DNA from: JABDPF01 sp036351575
Lineage (GTDB): Bacteria; Pseudomonadota; Gammaproteobacteria; Xanthomonadales; SZUA-36
Direction of reading: 5' to 3'
Assembly: GCA_036351575.1 (NCBI GenBank)
Contig: JAZBPJ010000011.1
Location: 1-40,906 of the forward strand
Length of the DNA stretch: 40,906 nucleotides
Part shown: in pieces, positions 25,114-33,465 of the stretch
Layout of the letters: each line of letters starts with the position of its first letter
How positions within the stretch are numbered: the first letter of the stretch is position 1
The notes under the pieces: model-generated
Database searches by the model: none
Told to the model about the DNA's origin: nothing
Seen by the model: only the letters and a program-made list of their open reading frames with translations
Translations under genes and position numbers: made by a program

Positions 25114-25833
25114 TCACAGGCTGAAATTCCTGCCGAGGTAAACCTCGCGCACTTCGTCGTTTTCCACGATGGTGCCGGGCTTGCCCTCGGCCAGCACCTG
25201 GCCCTCGTTCAGGATGTAGGCGTGGTCACAGATTCCCAGTGTCTCGCGCACGTTGTGGTCGGTGATCAGCACGCCGATGCCGAGCTCGGTCAGGTGCTCG
25301 ACGATTTTCTGTATCTCGATGACCGAGATCGGGTCGACACCGGCGAACGGTTCGTCCAGCAGGATGAAACGCGGCCCGGCCGCGAGCGCCCGGGCGATTT
25401 CGACGCGGCGGCGCTCGCCCCCGGAGAGACTGATGCCCTGCTGCGTGGCAATGTGCGATACGCCGAGGTCTTCCATCAGTTGCTGGGCCCGGTCATGGCG
25501 CTGCGCGGCGTCCGCTTTCGGGTTGATCTCCAGTATCGACAGGATGTTCTGCTCGACGGTCAGCTTGCGAAAAATCGAGGCTTCCTGCGGCAGGTATCCG
25601 ACACCGAGCGATGAGCGCAGGTTGACCGGTTTGTGGGTGATATCGACGCCGTCGACCTCGATGGTGCCGTCGTCGACCGCGATCAGGCCCACGATCATGT
25701 AAAAACAGGTGGTTTTGCCGGCGCCGTTCGGCCCGAGCAGGCCAACGACGTTGCCCGGTTCGACCTGCATGGTGACGCCGCGGACGACCTCCCGCTTGCC
25801 GAATGTTTTGCGCAGTCCGTTTGCCTTCAGCAT
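25114..25833 (-). CDS. lptB: LPS export ABC transporter ATP-binding protein LptB
   Basis: A 239-residue ABC ATPase. Walker A GPNGAGKT at 34-41, signature LSGGE at 136-140, and Walker B ending LLDEP with Asp160 and Glu161. It powers LptB2FG, which extracts LPS from the inner membrane toward LptC and LptA. The ATG at 25833 is preferred because it lies one base after the lptA stop and matches LptB length (E. coli 241). A longer in-frame start would overlap lptA by 41 bases. Confidence 0.96.
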   Translation of the reverse strand: MLKANGLRKTFGKREVVRGVTMQVEPGNVVGLLGPNGAGKTTCFYMIVGLIAVDDGTIEVDGVDITHKPVNLRSSLGVGYLPQEASIFRKLTVEQNILSILEINPKADAAQRHDRAQQLMEDLGVSHIATQQGISLSGGERRRVEIARALAAGPRFILLDEPFAGVDPISVIEIQKIVEHLTELGIGVLITDHNVRETLGICDHAYILNEGQVLAEGKPGTIVENDEVREVYLGRNFSL

Positions 25834-25834
25834 T

Positions 25835-26395
25835 TCAGCGGCTGTTTGCGCCGGGCGGAGCGGCGCCGCCGGCATCGTCGTCTTTTTTCACCGGGTCGCC
25901 CTGGAGCATTTCCGGTTCGAGGTGAATCCGGATTCGGCCCTCGTCTTCCCCGCCGGCGCCCTGGAAGTGCTGGACGTTCATGTCGTAGACCAGTTTTTCG
26001 CCGCTGATCCGGTACTGCGGGTGAACGACGTTTGCGCCGCCGGTCAGCGTCACGATGCCGCTTGCGACCTCGTAATCGATCCGGGCCGCATTCGCGGTGA
26101 CGAGGCCCTGTTCTTCGATCTGCTGCTCCAGCTGCACCGGGTTGCCGGTGAGCTCGATCCGCCTTACACGGCCCTCGCTCTTGAAAACCTGGGCGACGTC
26201 GGCCTGCACCAGCAGTGTGCCCTGGCGGATCTCCACCGAGCCCTGAAGGGTTGCAACGCCGTCGCCGAGGGTGCCGTCGGTGCTGTCGGCCTTCACGTCG
26301 AGGGGTTCCTGGCGGTCGGTTTTCATCGCCATCGCCGGTGACAGGCACAGCAGCAGGCACAAGCCGGCCAGGACGGATTTGTCAGAGAACTTCAT
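25835..26395 (-). CDS. lptA: Periplasmic LPS transport protein LptA
   Basis: A 186-residue protein with a signal peptide ending at about SPAMA and an OstA-like beta-jellyroll: ADSTDGTLGDGVATLQGSV, then LLVQADVAQV, and SGEKLVYDMNVQHFQGAG. It forms the periplasmic bridge carrying LPS between LptC and LptD. The ATG at 26395 overlaps the end of lptC by 14 bases. The C-terminal tail (KKDDDAGGAAPPG) is low-complexity. Confidence 0.92.
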   Translation of the reverse strand: MKFSDKSVLAGLCLLLCLSPAMAMKTDRQEPLDVKADSTDGTLGDGVATLQGSVEIRQGTLLVQADVAQVFKSEGRVRRIELTGNPVQLEQQIEEQGLVTANAARIDYEVASGIVTLTGGANVVHPQYRISGEKLVYDMNVQHFQGAGGEDEGRIRIHLEPEMLQGDPVKKDDDAGGAAPPGANSR

Positions 26396-26945
26396 AGTGT
26401 GCCTGTACCTCGTCCAGAAGCTCGATGCGGTCACTTTTCATGTCCAGTTTCATGCCGCGCGCATTCAGGCGGTCGCCGCCGTGACGCACGCGCACGACCG
26501 CATCGGAACTCGCTGTCCGGGGCGTGATGTTCAGCTGCACGTCCCGGGTCTTGATGTCGAGCCGGTCTCCCGTCAACGGGTTGCTGCGCAGCAGCGTGAC
26601 CTCGCCCTCGAGCAGCACGTGTTCACGATCCGCTGCGAACACCGCAGATTCGGCGGTAATGTACCATTCTTCATCGTCCTGCTGTATTCGAATATTCGGC
26701 GCCGTCACGGTTCCGATCCCGCTGGACGCGTCGTTGCGCAGCATCGGCGCATCGATTTCCATGCGCACCGCTCCTTCCGCGTTGTGCAGGCGTCCGTGGA
26801 AATCGTGCAGCGCATAGTTGAGGCGCGTATCCAGCCCTTTCACGGGCGCGGCGCTCTCCTCTTCAGACGGCCGTGAAACGAGAACCGACAGCACGGCCAG
26901 CGCGGCCAGCAGGGTGATGCCGCGGATCGTTTTGCCCCTGATCAC
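26382..26945 (-). CDS. lptC: LPS export protein LptC
   Basis: A 187-residue protein with a single N-terminal membrane anchor (about residues 9-24) and a periplasmic LptC jellyroll (MEIDAPMLRND, WYITAESAVFAADREHVLLEGEV). It receives LPS from LptB2FG and hands it to LptA. The GTG start overlaps the kdsC stop as GTGA, and its end overlaps lptA. Its size is close to E. coli LptC (191). Confidence 0.9.
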   Translation of the reverse strand: MIRGKTIRGITLLAALAVLSVLVSRPSEEESAAPVKGLDTRLNYALHDFHGRLHNAEGAVRMEIDAPMLRNDASSGIGTVTAPNIRIQQDDEEWYITAESAVFAADREHVLLEGEVTLLRSNPLTGDRLDIKTRDVQLNITPRTASSDAVVRVRHGGDRLNARGMKLDMKSDRIELLDEVQAHYEVL

Positions 26946-27496
26946 GGCGCCAGGATTCCTGCCAGCGCCGCTTCGTCCAGGCCCTGGGCCGCCAGGATCA
27001 GGTCACAGATTTCGCGCACAGCGCCGTGGCCGCCCGGCCGTTGGGTGACGTAGTGGACCCGTTTTTTAACCACCGGGTCGCCGTCGGCCACGGTTACCGC
27101 CAGGCCCGCACGGTCCAGGACCGGGATGTCCAGCCAGTCGTCCCCGGCGTAGCAGACCTGTTCTGCGTCCAGCCCGGTTGCGGAGAGCAGTTCGTGGAAT
27201 GCTTCCAGCTTGTTGACGCTGCCCTGGTACAGGTGTTCGATGCCCAGCTCGGCCGCACGCTGGCTGACAATTCCGGACGAGCGCGCGGTGATCAGCGCCA
27301 GTTCGACGCCTTGCAGGGACAGCAGTCTCATGCCGAGGCCGTCGCGGGTGGAAAATGACTTGCTTTCTTTGCCGGCGCTGTCGTAGTGCAATCGGCCGTC
27401 GGTCAGAACGCCGTCGACGTCCAGCGCGAGCAAGCGGATTCGTGCCGCGCGCTCGATCAGCAGCGGGTCGTACACGCTGGTATCGATGACAGCCAT
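26942..27496 (-). CDS. kdsC: 3-deoxy-D-manno-octulosonate 8-phosphate phosphatase
   Basis: A 184-residue HAD phosphatase without a cap domain. LALDVDGVLTDG gives Asp26 (nucleophile) and Asp28. ITARSS is motif II, and YAGDDWLD is the motif IV region. The RPGGHGAVREICDLIL C-terminal stretch is typical of KdsC, whose tail closes the active site in the tetramer. It removes phosphate from KDO-8P for LPS core synthesis. It directly follows kdsD with no gap. Confidence 0.94.
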   Translation of the reverse strand: MAVIDTSVYDPLLIERAARIRLLALDVDGVLTDGRLHYDSAGKESKSFSTRDGLGMRLLSLQGVELALITARSSGIVSQRAAELGIEHLYQGSVNKLEAFHELLSATGLDAEQVCYAGDDWLDIPVLDRAGLAVTVADGDPVVKKRVHYVTQRPGGHGAVREICDLILAAQGLDEAALAGILAP

Positions 27497-28468
27497 TCAG
27501 ACCACCCCCGCCTTCAGCAGATCCTGGAAATTCAGCGCTCCGACCAGCCGCTCCTCGTCATCCACGACGAGCAGCCCCTGGACACGGTATTCGCTCATCA
27601 ACTGAACGGCCTCCATCGCCAAAGCGCCCGCGTTGATGCGCCGCCCGCCGTGGGTCATGACCTCGCTGACCGGCGTGCTGTGCGGGTCGAGTCCTCTGTC
27701 CAGCGTGCGCCTGAGATCGCCGTCGGTGTACACGCCGATGATGCGTCCGCCGGCGTCGGTGATCGCGGTCATTCCCAGACGTTTTTCGGTCATCTCGACG
27801 ATGGCCTGGCTGATGGTGGCGTCCATCGGCACACTGGGGATCTCATCTCCCGTGTGCATGACGTCGTGAATGTGCAGCAGCAGACGCCGCCCGAGCTGGC
27901 CCGCCGGATGTGAGCGGGCGAAATCTTCACGCGTGAATCCCCGCGTCTCCAGAAGGGCTATCGCCAGCGCGTCCCCCATGACCAGCGCAGAGGTGGTGCT
28001 GGACGTGGGTGCGAGCCCGAGCGGGCAGGCCTCTTTTTCGACGCTGACGTCGATGTGCGCATCCGAATGCCGCGCCAGGGTGGAGCCCGGTTTGCCCGTC
28101 ATCGCGACGATGCTGACGCCCAGCCGCTTCAGCACGGGCAGGATCGTGTTCAGCTCGTCCGTTTCGCCCGAGTTCGACAAAGCGAGAATCACGTCCGAAG
28201 GCTTGATCATGCCCAGGTCGCCGTGGCTGGCCTCGGCCGGGTGCACGAAAAACGCCGGGGTGCCCGTGCTGGCCAGGGTGGCCGCGATCTTGCTGCCGAT
28301 ATGCCCCGACTTGCCGACGCCAATGACCACGATCCGGCCCTTGCAGTCGAGCATCAGCCGGCAGGCTTCGAGGAAATCCTCGCCGAGGCGGCCGGACAAC
28401 GCCGTGACCGCGGCGGCTTCGGTTTCGATCACCGCCCGCGCGAGGCTTTTTATGGCTTCGGAATTCAT
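27497..28468 (-). CDS. kdsD: D-arabinose 5-phosphate isomerase
   Basis: A 323-residue protein: an SIS domain (VIGVGKSGHIGSKIAATLASTG at about 45-65, HPAEASHGDLGMI) followed by two CBS domains from about residue 205 (HTGDEIPSVPMDATI, ITDAGGRIIGVYTDGDLRR). It converts ribulose 5-phosphate to arabinose 5-phosphate, the first committed step to KDO. It heads the kds-lpt-rpoN run. A 14-base perfect palindrome lies 4 bases before its ATG. Confidence 0.95.
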   Translation of the reverse strand: MNSEAIKSLARAVIETEAAAVTALSGRLGEDFLEACRLMLDCKGRIVVIGVGKSGHIGSKIAATLASTGTPAFFVHPAEASHGDLGMIKPSDVILALSNSGETDELNTILPVLKRLGVSIVAMTGKPGSTLARHSDAHIDVSVEKEACPLGLAPTSSTTSALVMGDALAIALLETRGFTREDFARSHPAGQLGRRLLLHIHDVMHTGDEIPSVPMDATISQAIVEMTEKRLGMTAITDAGGRIIGVYTDGDLRRTLDRGLDPHSTPVSEVMTHGGRRINAGALAMEAVQLMSEYRVQGLLVVDDEERLVGALNFQDLLKAGVV

Positions 28469-28471
28469 CGG

Positions 28472-28485
28472 TGTAGTTTACTACA
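28472..28485. promoter_or_regulatory. Palindrome next to the kdsD start
   Basis: TGTAGT and ACTACA surround a 2-base centre, 4 bases upstream of the kdsD ATG, in the 56-base gap after caxA. It could be an operator or a small hairpin over the start region. No binding protein is recognised. Confidence 0.3.
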
Positions 28486-28524
28486 GCGCCGCGGGGCAGC
28501 CGAAGGCGTTTCGGAACGGGCGGT

Positions 28525-29499
28525 TCAGGCCGTGCGGGCTGCCGTCATCCAGACCAGGGCCTGGTAGGCGCAAAACAGCGACAGCAGCATCAGTCCCGAT
28601 CGCCGGTTGATGAAACCGGGTCCCTTGAAGCGGACCGCCATGAAAAACAGCAGCACGGTGAACAGGAACATGGCCGGAAAATCCTGTTTCAGGATCAGCG
28701 GATCGACCTCGACGGGGGCGACGATCGCCGCGATACCCAGGACGCCGACGATGTTGAACATGTTCGAGCCGATGATATTGCCGATGGCCAGGTCGTCTTC
28801 CTGGCGCAGCGCGCTGGTCAGCGCCGCCGCCAGTTCGGGCAGGCTGGTCCCCAGGGCGATGATGGTCAGTCCGATTACCGTCTCCGATACGTGCAGGCTG
28901 CGCGCGATGAAAACCGCGCCCTCGACCAGGAAGCTGGAACTCAGCGGAAGGATGACGAGGCCCACGAGGAGCCAGAACACGGCATGGGGGGTGGGCATGT
29001 CACGCGGGATCTCGGCCTCGAACTCACGCGCCAGCGGATCGTCTTTTCCGCGCCGCAAACCGTAGCGCGCCATCCAGACCAGCAGGGCGACCATGCCGGC
29101 CAGCAGCAGCCAGCCTTCCAGTTGGCTGAACACCAGGTTTGCCGCCATGGCGAAGCTGACCAGCATGATCAGGACCAGCACGGGGTATTCCTGTTTCAGG
29201 GTCTTCGACTCGATTCGCAGCGGGTAGACCGTCGCGGTCAGGCCGAGGATCAGGCCGATATTGGCGATGTTCGAGCCGATGGCGTTGCCCAGCGCCAGGC
29301 CGGAATTGCCCCGGTAAGCCGCGACGGCCGATACCACCAGTTCGGGGGCGGATGTGCCGAATGCGACGATGGTCAGCCCGATCACCAGCGGTGAAACGCC
29401 CAGGTTGCGCGCCAGCGCCGACGCGCCGGCGACCAGGCGGTCGGCGCCCCAGACGAGCAGAATGAATCCGCCGACGAGTTCTGCAATCGAGATCAGCAT
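28525..29499 (-). CDS. Calcium/sodium antiporter, YrbG/CaxA type
   Basis: A 324-residue membrane protein with about ten hydrophobic segments and two internal alpha repeats: IVAFGTSAPELVVS...LGNAIGSNIANIG in the first half, IALGTSLPELAAAL...IGNIIGSNMFNIVG in the second. These are the ion-binding repeats of the CaCA family, K+-independent branch. E. coli yrbG also precedes kdsD. The ion preference is not proven by sequence. It diverges from ibaG over a 98-base spacer. Confidence 0.92.
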   Translation of the reverse strand: MLISIAELVGGFILLVWGADRLVAGASALARNLGVSPLVIGLTIVAFGTSAPELVVSAVAAYRGNSGLALGNAIGSNIANIGLILGLTATVYPLRIESKTLKQEYPVLVLIMLVSFAMAANLVFSQLEGWLLLAGMVALLVWMARYGLRRGKDDPLAREFEAEIPRDMPTPHAVFWLLVGLVILPLSSSFLVEGAVFIARSLHVSETVIGLTIIALGTSLPELAAALTSALRQEDDLAIGNIIGSNMFNIVGVLGIAAIVAPVEVDPLILKQDFPAMFLFTVLLFFMAVRFKGPGFINRRSGLMLLSLFCAYQALVWMTAARTA

Positions 29500-29597
29500 G
29501 GCGGCAGCGATGAGTTCAGAATTTCAGACGGTTCCATTATGATGTCCGGCCCGGATACCCGGTGAATGCCGGAGCGATTGAGACAGAGGGCTAGTCT

Positions 29598-29828
29598 ATG
29601 GATAGCGCAACGATAGAGCAAATGATTCGTGAGGGACTTCCGCAGGCGGAAGTGAAGGTCAGCGGCGAGGACGGCACGCATTTCGAGGCCGTCGTGGTGT
29701 GCCCGAGTTTCGAAGGGCTGCCCACCATCAAAAGGCACCGCATGGTCTACGCCACGCTGGGCAGCAAGATGGGCAACGAGATCCATGCGCTGGGGCTGCA
29801 AACCCTGACACCGGCCGAGAAAGGCTAA
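29598..29828 (+). CDS. ibaG: BolA-family protein IbaG
   Basis: A 76-residue BolA-like domain with VKVSGEDGTHFEAVVV, then KRHRMVYATLGSKMGNEIHALGLQT, the conserved helix and class II KH-like fold. The His in KRHRMVY matches the ligand position used with monothiol glutaredoxins for 2Fe-2S binding in IbaG. It fits its usual neighbourhood near the yrb/kds genes. A palindromic repeat starts 8 bases after the stop. Confidence 0.9.
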   Translation: MDSATIEQMIREGLPQAEVKVSGEDGTHFEAVVVCPSFEGLPTIKRHRMVYATLGSKMGNEIHALGLQTLTPAEKG

Positions 29829-29835
29829 GAAAACA

Positions 29836-29885
29836 CGGGGTCAGAGTAAAAACCGGGGTCAGAGTAAGGCACTTACTCTGACCCC
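29836..29885. repeat. GGGGTCAGAGTAAG palindromic repeat, copy 2
   Basis: Perfect arms 29855-29868 and 29872-29885 with loop GCA. An extra half-unit (CGGGGTCAGAGTAAAAACC) precedes it at 29836-29854, so two left half-units are in tandem. The arms are identical to copy 1. The minus-strand reading of the right arm gives the stop codon of the DUF3108 gene. It separates the convergent ibaG and DUF3108 genes. Confidence 0.88.
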
Positions 29886-30646
29886 ATGTTTGCTGGCTTT
29901 GAGGCGTCGCACCCCGGCCCCGGCCGCACGGCCTCGCCATCGACGTACAATTCGTTGATGCGCATTTCCATGTGGTCGCCGTCGACCTTCCCGTGCTCCA
30001 CGCGCACTTCGAGATTGCCCAGTTCGGGTGCGTGCCAGGCGCGCGTATAGCGCCGGTTGTTGCGCCGGATTTTTTCGATGGGAAGTGTTTCAAAGCACCC
30101 CAGCGAGGTCTCGACCCGCTCGCTTTTCAACAGCCTGAAATGTTCCTCGTCGACCTCGTCTTCGTCGACCATCACGAATACGAGATCAGGTTCGTTCTCC
30201 ATCAGCCGGCGGCGCATTTCCAGTTTCATCGACAGGGGATCCAGTGCCGCGCCCTGCAGCGGAAGGACGAACGTTTCCTCGTCGTCGTGCACGACGGTAG
30301 CGGTATCCGCCTCCCAGTCAAAACTGGTTTCCCAGCGGTCGTCGATACCGGCCACCCGGGTATGCCGCGTGTGCTTCTCGGGCAGGAAGCTGTCGCCTTG
30401 CAGCAGGCCAGTGACCTGCTCCTGGTCATTGGCCCGCAGAATGCGCGCCAGTCCGTGTGTGCCGCGGGCCTGGCTGTTGATCTGCCAGCGGCCGTCTTCG
30501 ATTTCCAGGACGATCTCGAGCATGCCGATGAGTTTGCCGTTGCGGTAAACGGAATAGTTGGCCTCGTAGGGCAGAAGCGCGGCGGAAGCAGGCGTCAGCC
30601 AGCCGGCTGCGAGCACGAAGGCCAGCAATGCGTTGCGCTTAGACAT
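29873..30646 (-). CDS. DUF3108-type periplasmic protein
   Basis: A 257-residue protein with a signal peptide (MSKRNALLAFVLAAGWLTP, cut near ASA-ALL). The mature region resembles the DUF3108 family found after purN in many gammaproteobacteria: LPYEANYSVYRNGKLIGML, then GLARILRAND, and an ALDPLSMKLEMRR stretch. Function is unknown; a beta-rich periplasmic or envelope role is inferred. The ATG overlaps purN by 8 bases. The last residues (KPANMGSE) and the stop come from the palindromic repeat. Confidence 0.78.
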   Translation of the reverse strand: MSKRNALLAFVLAAGWLTPASAALLPYEANYSVYRNGKLIGMLEIVLEIEDGRWQINSQARGTHGLARILRANDQEQVTGLLQGDSFLPEKHTRHTRVAGIDDRWETSFDWEADTATVVHDDEETFVLPLQGAALDPLSMKLEMRRRLMENEPDLVFVMVDEDEVDEEHFRLLKSERVETSLGCFETLPIEKIRRNNRRYTRAWHAPELGNLEVRVEHGKVDGDHMEMRINELYVDGEAVRPGPGCDASKPANMGSE

Positions 30647-31304
30647 GCAGCGCGCCGTCCGGCTGAAGAAGGAACGGTTGGCGTATCGTTGCACCGTCGA
30701 CGCGGATCGTGCCGCCGTCGCAGGCGACGTCGTGGCGGGTGAAAAACGCCACGGTAGCGACCACGAGTTCGTGTTCCCGGGGGCTCAGCCGCGCGGCCAG
30801 CGTTTCCGGGTTGTCATCCGCCTGGATGGGGATGACGACCTGTGACAGAACCGGTCCCCCATCGAGTTCCTCGGTCACGAAATGCATGCTGGCGCCGTGC
30901 CGGTCGTCGCCGGCTTCGAGCGCGCGCCGGTAGGTGTCGACCCCCCGGTACTTCGGCAGCAGCGCGGGGTGCAGGTTGATCATTTTTCCCCTGAAAGCAT
31001 TGAGCACCGGTTCGCCGATGATGCGCATGAACCCGGCCAGCACGACCAGGTCCGGTTCACCTGCCGCCATCAGCAGGGCCAGGGCCGCATCGAAATCACC
31101 GCGCTCGGCAAAACGGCCGTGTTCGAGCACGCTGCTGCGGATCCCGGCGTTGGCTGCGCGCTGCAGGCCCGGTGCGTCGGCCACGTTGCTGATGACATGA
31201 TTGATGCGAATTTCCAGCCGCCCGGCGTCGACCGCGTCAATCATCGCCTGCAGGTTGCTGCCGGTGCCTGAGATCAGGACGGTTACGTTGCGGACCGGGC
31301 TCAC
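30639..31304 (-). CDS. purN: Phosphoribosylglycinamide formyltransferase 1
   Basis: A 221-residue formyl-THF-dependent GAR transformylase. ISGTGSNLQAMI binds the ribose phosphate. NLHPALLPKYRG supplies the catalytic Asn110 and His112, and ELDGGP supplies Asp148. It performs the third step of purine synthesis. The GTG start overlaps the purM stop as GTGA. The downstream DUF3108 gene overlaps it, so purM-purN-DUF3108 is probably one operon. Confidence 0.95.
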   Translation of the reverse strand: MSPVRNVTVLISGTGSNLQAMIDAVDAGRLEIRINHVISNVADAPGLQRAANAGIRSSVLEHGRFAERGDFDAALALLMAAGEPDLVVLAGFMRIIGEPVLNAFRGKMINLHPALLPKYRGVDTYRRALEAGDDRHGASMHFVTEELDGGPVLSQVVIPIQADDNPETLAARLSPREHELVVATVAFFTRHDVACDGGTIRVDGATIRQPFLLQPDGALHV

Positions 31305-32368
31305 GAAACGTATTCCACGCGGTTGGCGCTGCCGGCAGCGACGACTTCGCCGATGTCGTAACAGGCGATTCCGTACTCCCCGGCGCTGCGCACGAGTTCC
31401 GCGGTCCGTTCCGGGGCGGCGACCATCACCATGCCGATGCCGCAGTTGAAGGTGCGCAGCATCTCGGCTTCCTGCACGCCGCCGGCCTGCTGCAGCCAGC
31501 CGAACACGCCCGGGCGTTCCCAGCTCGACGTGTCGATTCGAATACCCAGTTCAGCGGGCAGAACACGGACGATGTTCTCCGTGAGCCCGCCGCCGGTAAT
31601 GTGCGCGAGCGCGTCGATACCGCCGGTTTTCAGCATTTCGAGCACCGGCTTCACGTAGATCTTCGTCGGCGCGAGCAGGGCGTCGCCGAGCGCAAGCGGC
31701 TGACCGTCGGCTCCTGTCACCGGTCGTTTGAGATCTGCGCCCGAGACGTCGATGATCTTGCGGATCAGGGAATAGCCGTTGGAATGCGGGCCGCTGGAAG
31801 CGAGGCCCAGCAGGCGATGGCCGGCCGCGACGCGACGACCGTCCAGCAGTTCGGATCGTTCGACCGCTCCCACCGTGAACCCGGCGAGGTCATAATCACC
31901 CGCGCCGTACATGCCCGGCATCTCGGCGGTTTCTCCGCCGATCAGTGCGCACCCGGCCTGGCGGCAGCCCTCGGCGATTCCCGTAATCACCTGCTCGGCC
32001 TCGTCGAGTTCGAGCTTGCCGGTAGCGAAATAATCGAGGAAAAACAGGGGTTCTGCACCGCAGGTCAGGATATCGTTGACGCACATCGCGACCAGGTCGA
32101 TGCCGATCGTGTCGTGGCGGTCCAGCAGGCGCGCCAGCAGCAGCTTGGTGCCCACACCGTCGGTGCCCGAAACGAGCAGCGGTTCGCGCCAGCGCTTGGT
32201 GTCGAGTTTAAACAGCGCGCCGAAGCCGCCGAGGCCGGTCAGCACCTCGGGCCGCAGGGTCTTGCGCACGGCGGGCTTGATCCGCTCGACCAGTTCGTTG
32301 CCCGCGTCGATGTCGACGCCTGCGTCCCGGTAGGAGAGGCTTTTTCCTTCTTGGCTCACGGTATGCAA
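31301..32368 (-). CDS. purM: Phosphoribosylformylglycinamidine cyclo-ligase
   Basis: A 355-residue AIR synthetase beginning SLSYRDAGVDIDAGN. It has SGTDGVGTKLLLA, AMCVNDILTCGAEPLFFLDYFATG and LIGGETAEMPGMY, all diagnostic for PurM. It makes AIR from FGAM and ATP. The start is taken as TTG at 32368, with GAAAGG a few bases upstream; a GTG at 32359 is the alternative and lacks a ribosome site. It is divergent from the DUF2066 gene. Confidence 0.94.
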   Translation of the reverse strand: MHTVSQEGKSLSYRDAGVDIDAGNELVERIKPAVRKTLRPEVLTGLGGFGALFKLDTKRWREPLLVSGTDGVGTKLLLARLLDRHDTIGIDLVAMCVNDILTCGAEPLFFLDYFATGKLELDEAEQVITGIAEGCRQAGCALIGGETAEMPGMYGAGDYDLAGFTVGAVERSELLDGRRVAAGHRLLGLASSGPHSNGYSLIRKIIDVSGADLKRPVTGADGQPLALGDALLAPTKIYVKPVLEMLKTGGIDALAHITGGGLTENIVRVLPAELGIRIDTSSWERPGVFGWLQQAGGVQEAEMLRTFNCGIGMVMVAAPERTAELVRSAGEYGIACYDIGEVVAAGSANRVEYVS

Positions 32369-32436
32369 ATGGCCTTTCGTTACTTTGCAGGAGGGCCATA
32401 TGTTATCTTATTTGCTGTTTACGCACCCCGTTTCGA

Positions 32437-33465
32437 ATGACCCGTTTCCTCTGGATCTTTGCACTTTTGCTTTGCAGCGTCACCGCCCTGCCGGCCGACG
32501 AGGTCGATGTATACCTCGGTGAAACGGCAGTCAGCGGGCAGGATCGGGCCGAGCGCGACCGGATGCTGCCCGCGGCGCTGGAAAACGCGCTGTCCCGTTA
32601 CAGCGGCCTGCGCGACTTCAGCGGAATCGAAAACTTCGAGGACATGCTGAACAATGCTTCGGCAATGCTGGTGACGTTCTATTACCGCAAGGCGAACATC
32701 ATGCAGGCAGACGGCGAGCCGCTTGAACAATCCCGCCTGGTCGCCCGTTTCTCGCCGGGCGAAGTCGACGCGTTGGCGCGGTCCCTGGCGCTGCCCCTGT
32801 GGCCGCCGTCGCGCAACGAACTGGAGGTCTGGGTCGTGGTCGATGACGGCCGTGCGCGCGAGGTCCTGCCGCTTGAACTGGCCTATGTTCGAGATGTGCT
32901 GGACGACGTCGCGCGGGGTCGCGGCCAGCCGCTGACGTGGCCGGTTCCGGACCAGGACGGCATGTACCCGGTCGACATGCAGCTGCTCTGGGGCGGATAT
33001 ACCGAGGACCTGTCCAGCGCGACGGGGACCGGCGTGCTGATTCTCGCAGCGCGTCGTGAAGGCGTGGAGTGGAATGTTCGTGCGAACCTCGGTTTTGGCG
33101 GGGACCATCGCGCCTGGCGGGTTCGCGCCCTGTCCCTCGAACCGGCGCTGGTAGAAGCGCTGCACAAGGCGGTGGACCAGGTCGCGGAGATCCGCTCGAT
33201 CCGTGCCTCGGACCTCGGCGCGCAGCGCCACCGGCTGACGGTGGAGGGGCTGGACAGCGCCGAATCCTACGAAGCCTGTCTTTCCTACCTGCAGGGCATT
33301 ACCATCGTCGAGGGCGTGACGGTGGTCGCTGCGCGCCCCGCGGCATTCACGTTTGAGCTGGCATTGACGGCCCTGCCGCGTTACCTCGAGCAGACCATCG
33401 CGGCGGACGACCTGCTGCAGGCGGGTGAAAAGATGAATCACTACGTGTTCTCGGGGGAAAAGTGA
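32437..33465 (+). CDS. DUF2066-type protein
   Basis: A 342-residue protein with a signal peptide (MTRFLWIFALLLCSVTALPA). Its context, divergent from purM and followed by a PerM-type permease and hda, matches the DUF2066 family of gammaproteobacteria. Mature features include AALENALSRYSGL and a C-terminal MNHYVFSG. Function is unknown; a periplasmic location is likely. Its stop overlaps the next gene (TGATG). No clear ribosome site precedes the ATG. Confidence 0.78.
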   Translation: MTRFLWIFALLLCSVTALPADEVDVYLGETAVSGQDRAERDRMLPAALENALSRYSGLRDFSGIENFEDMLNNASAMLVTFYYRKANIMQADGEPLEQSRLVARFSPGEVDALARSLALPLWPPSRNELEVWVVVDDGRAREVLPLELAYVRDVLDDVARGRGQPLTWPVPDQDGMYPVDMQLLWGGYTEDLSSATGTGVLILAARREGVEWNVRANLGFGGDHRAWRVRALSLEPALVEALHKAVDQVAEIRSIRASDLGAQRHRLTVEGLDSAESYEACLSYLQGITIVEGVTVVAARPAAFTFELALTALPRYLEQTIAADDLLQAGEKMNHYVFSGEK

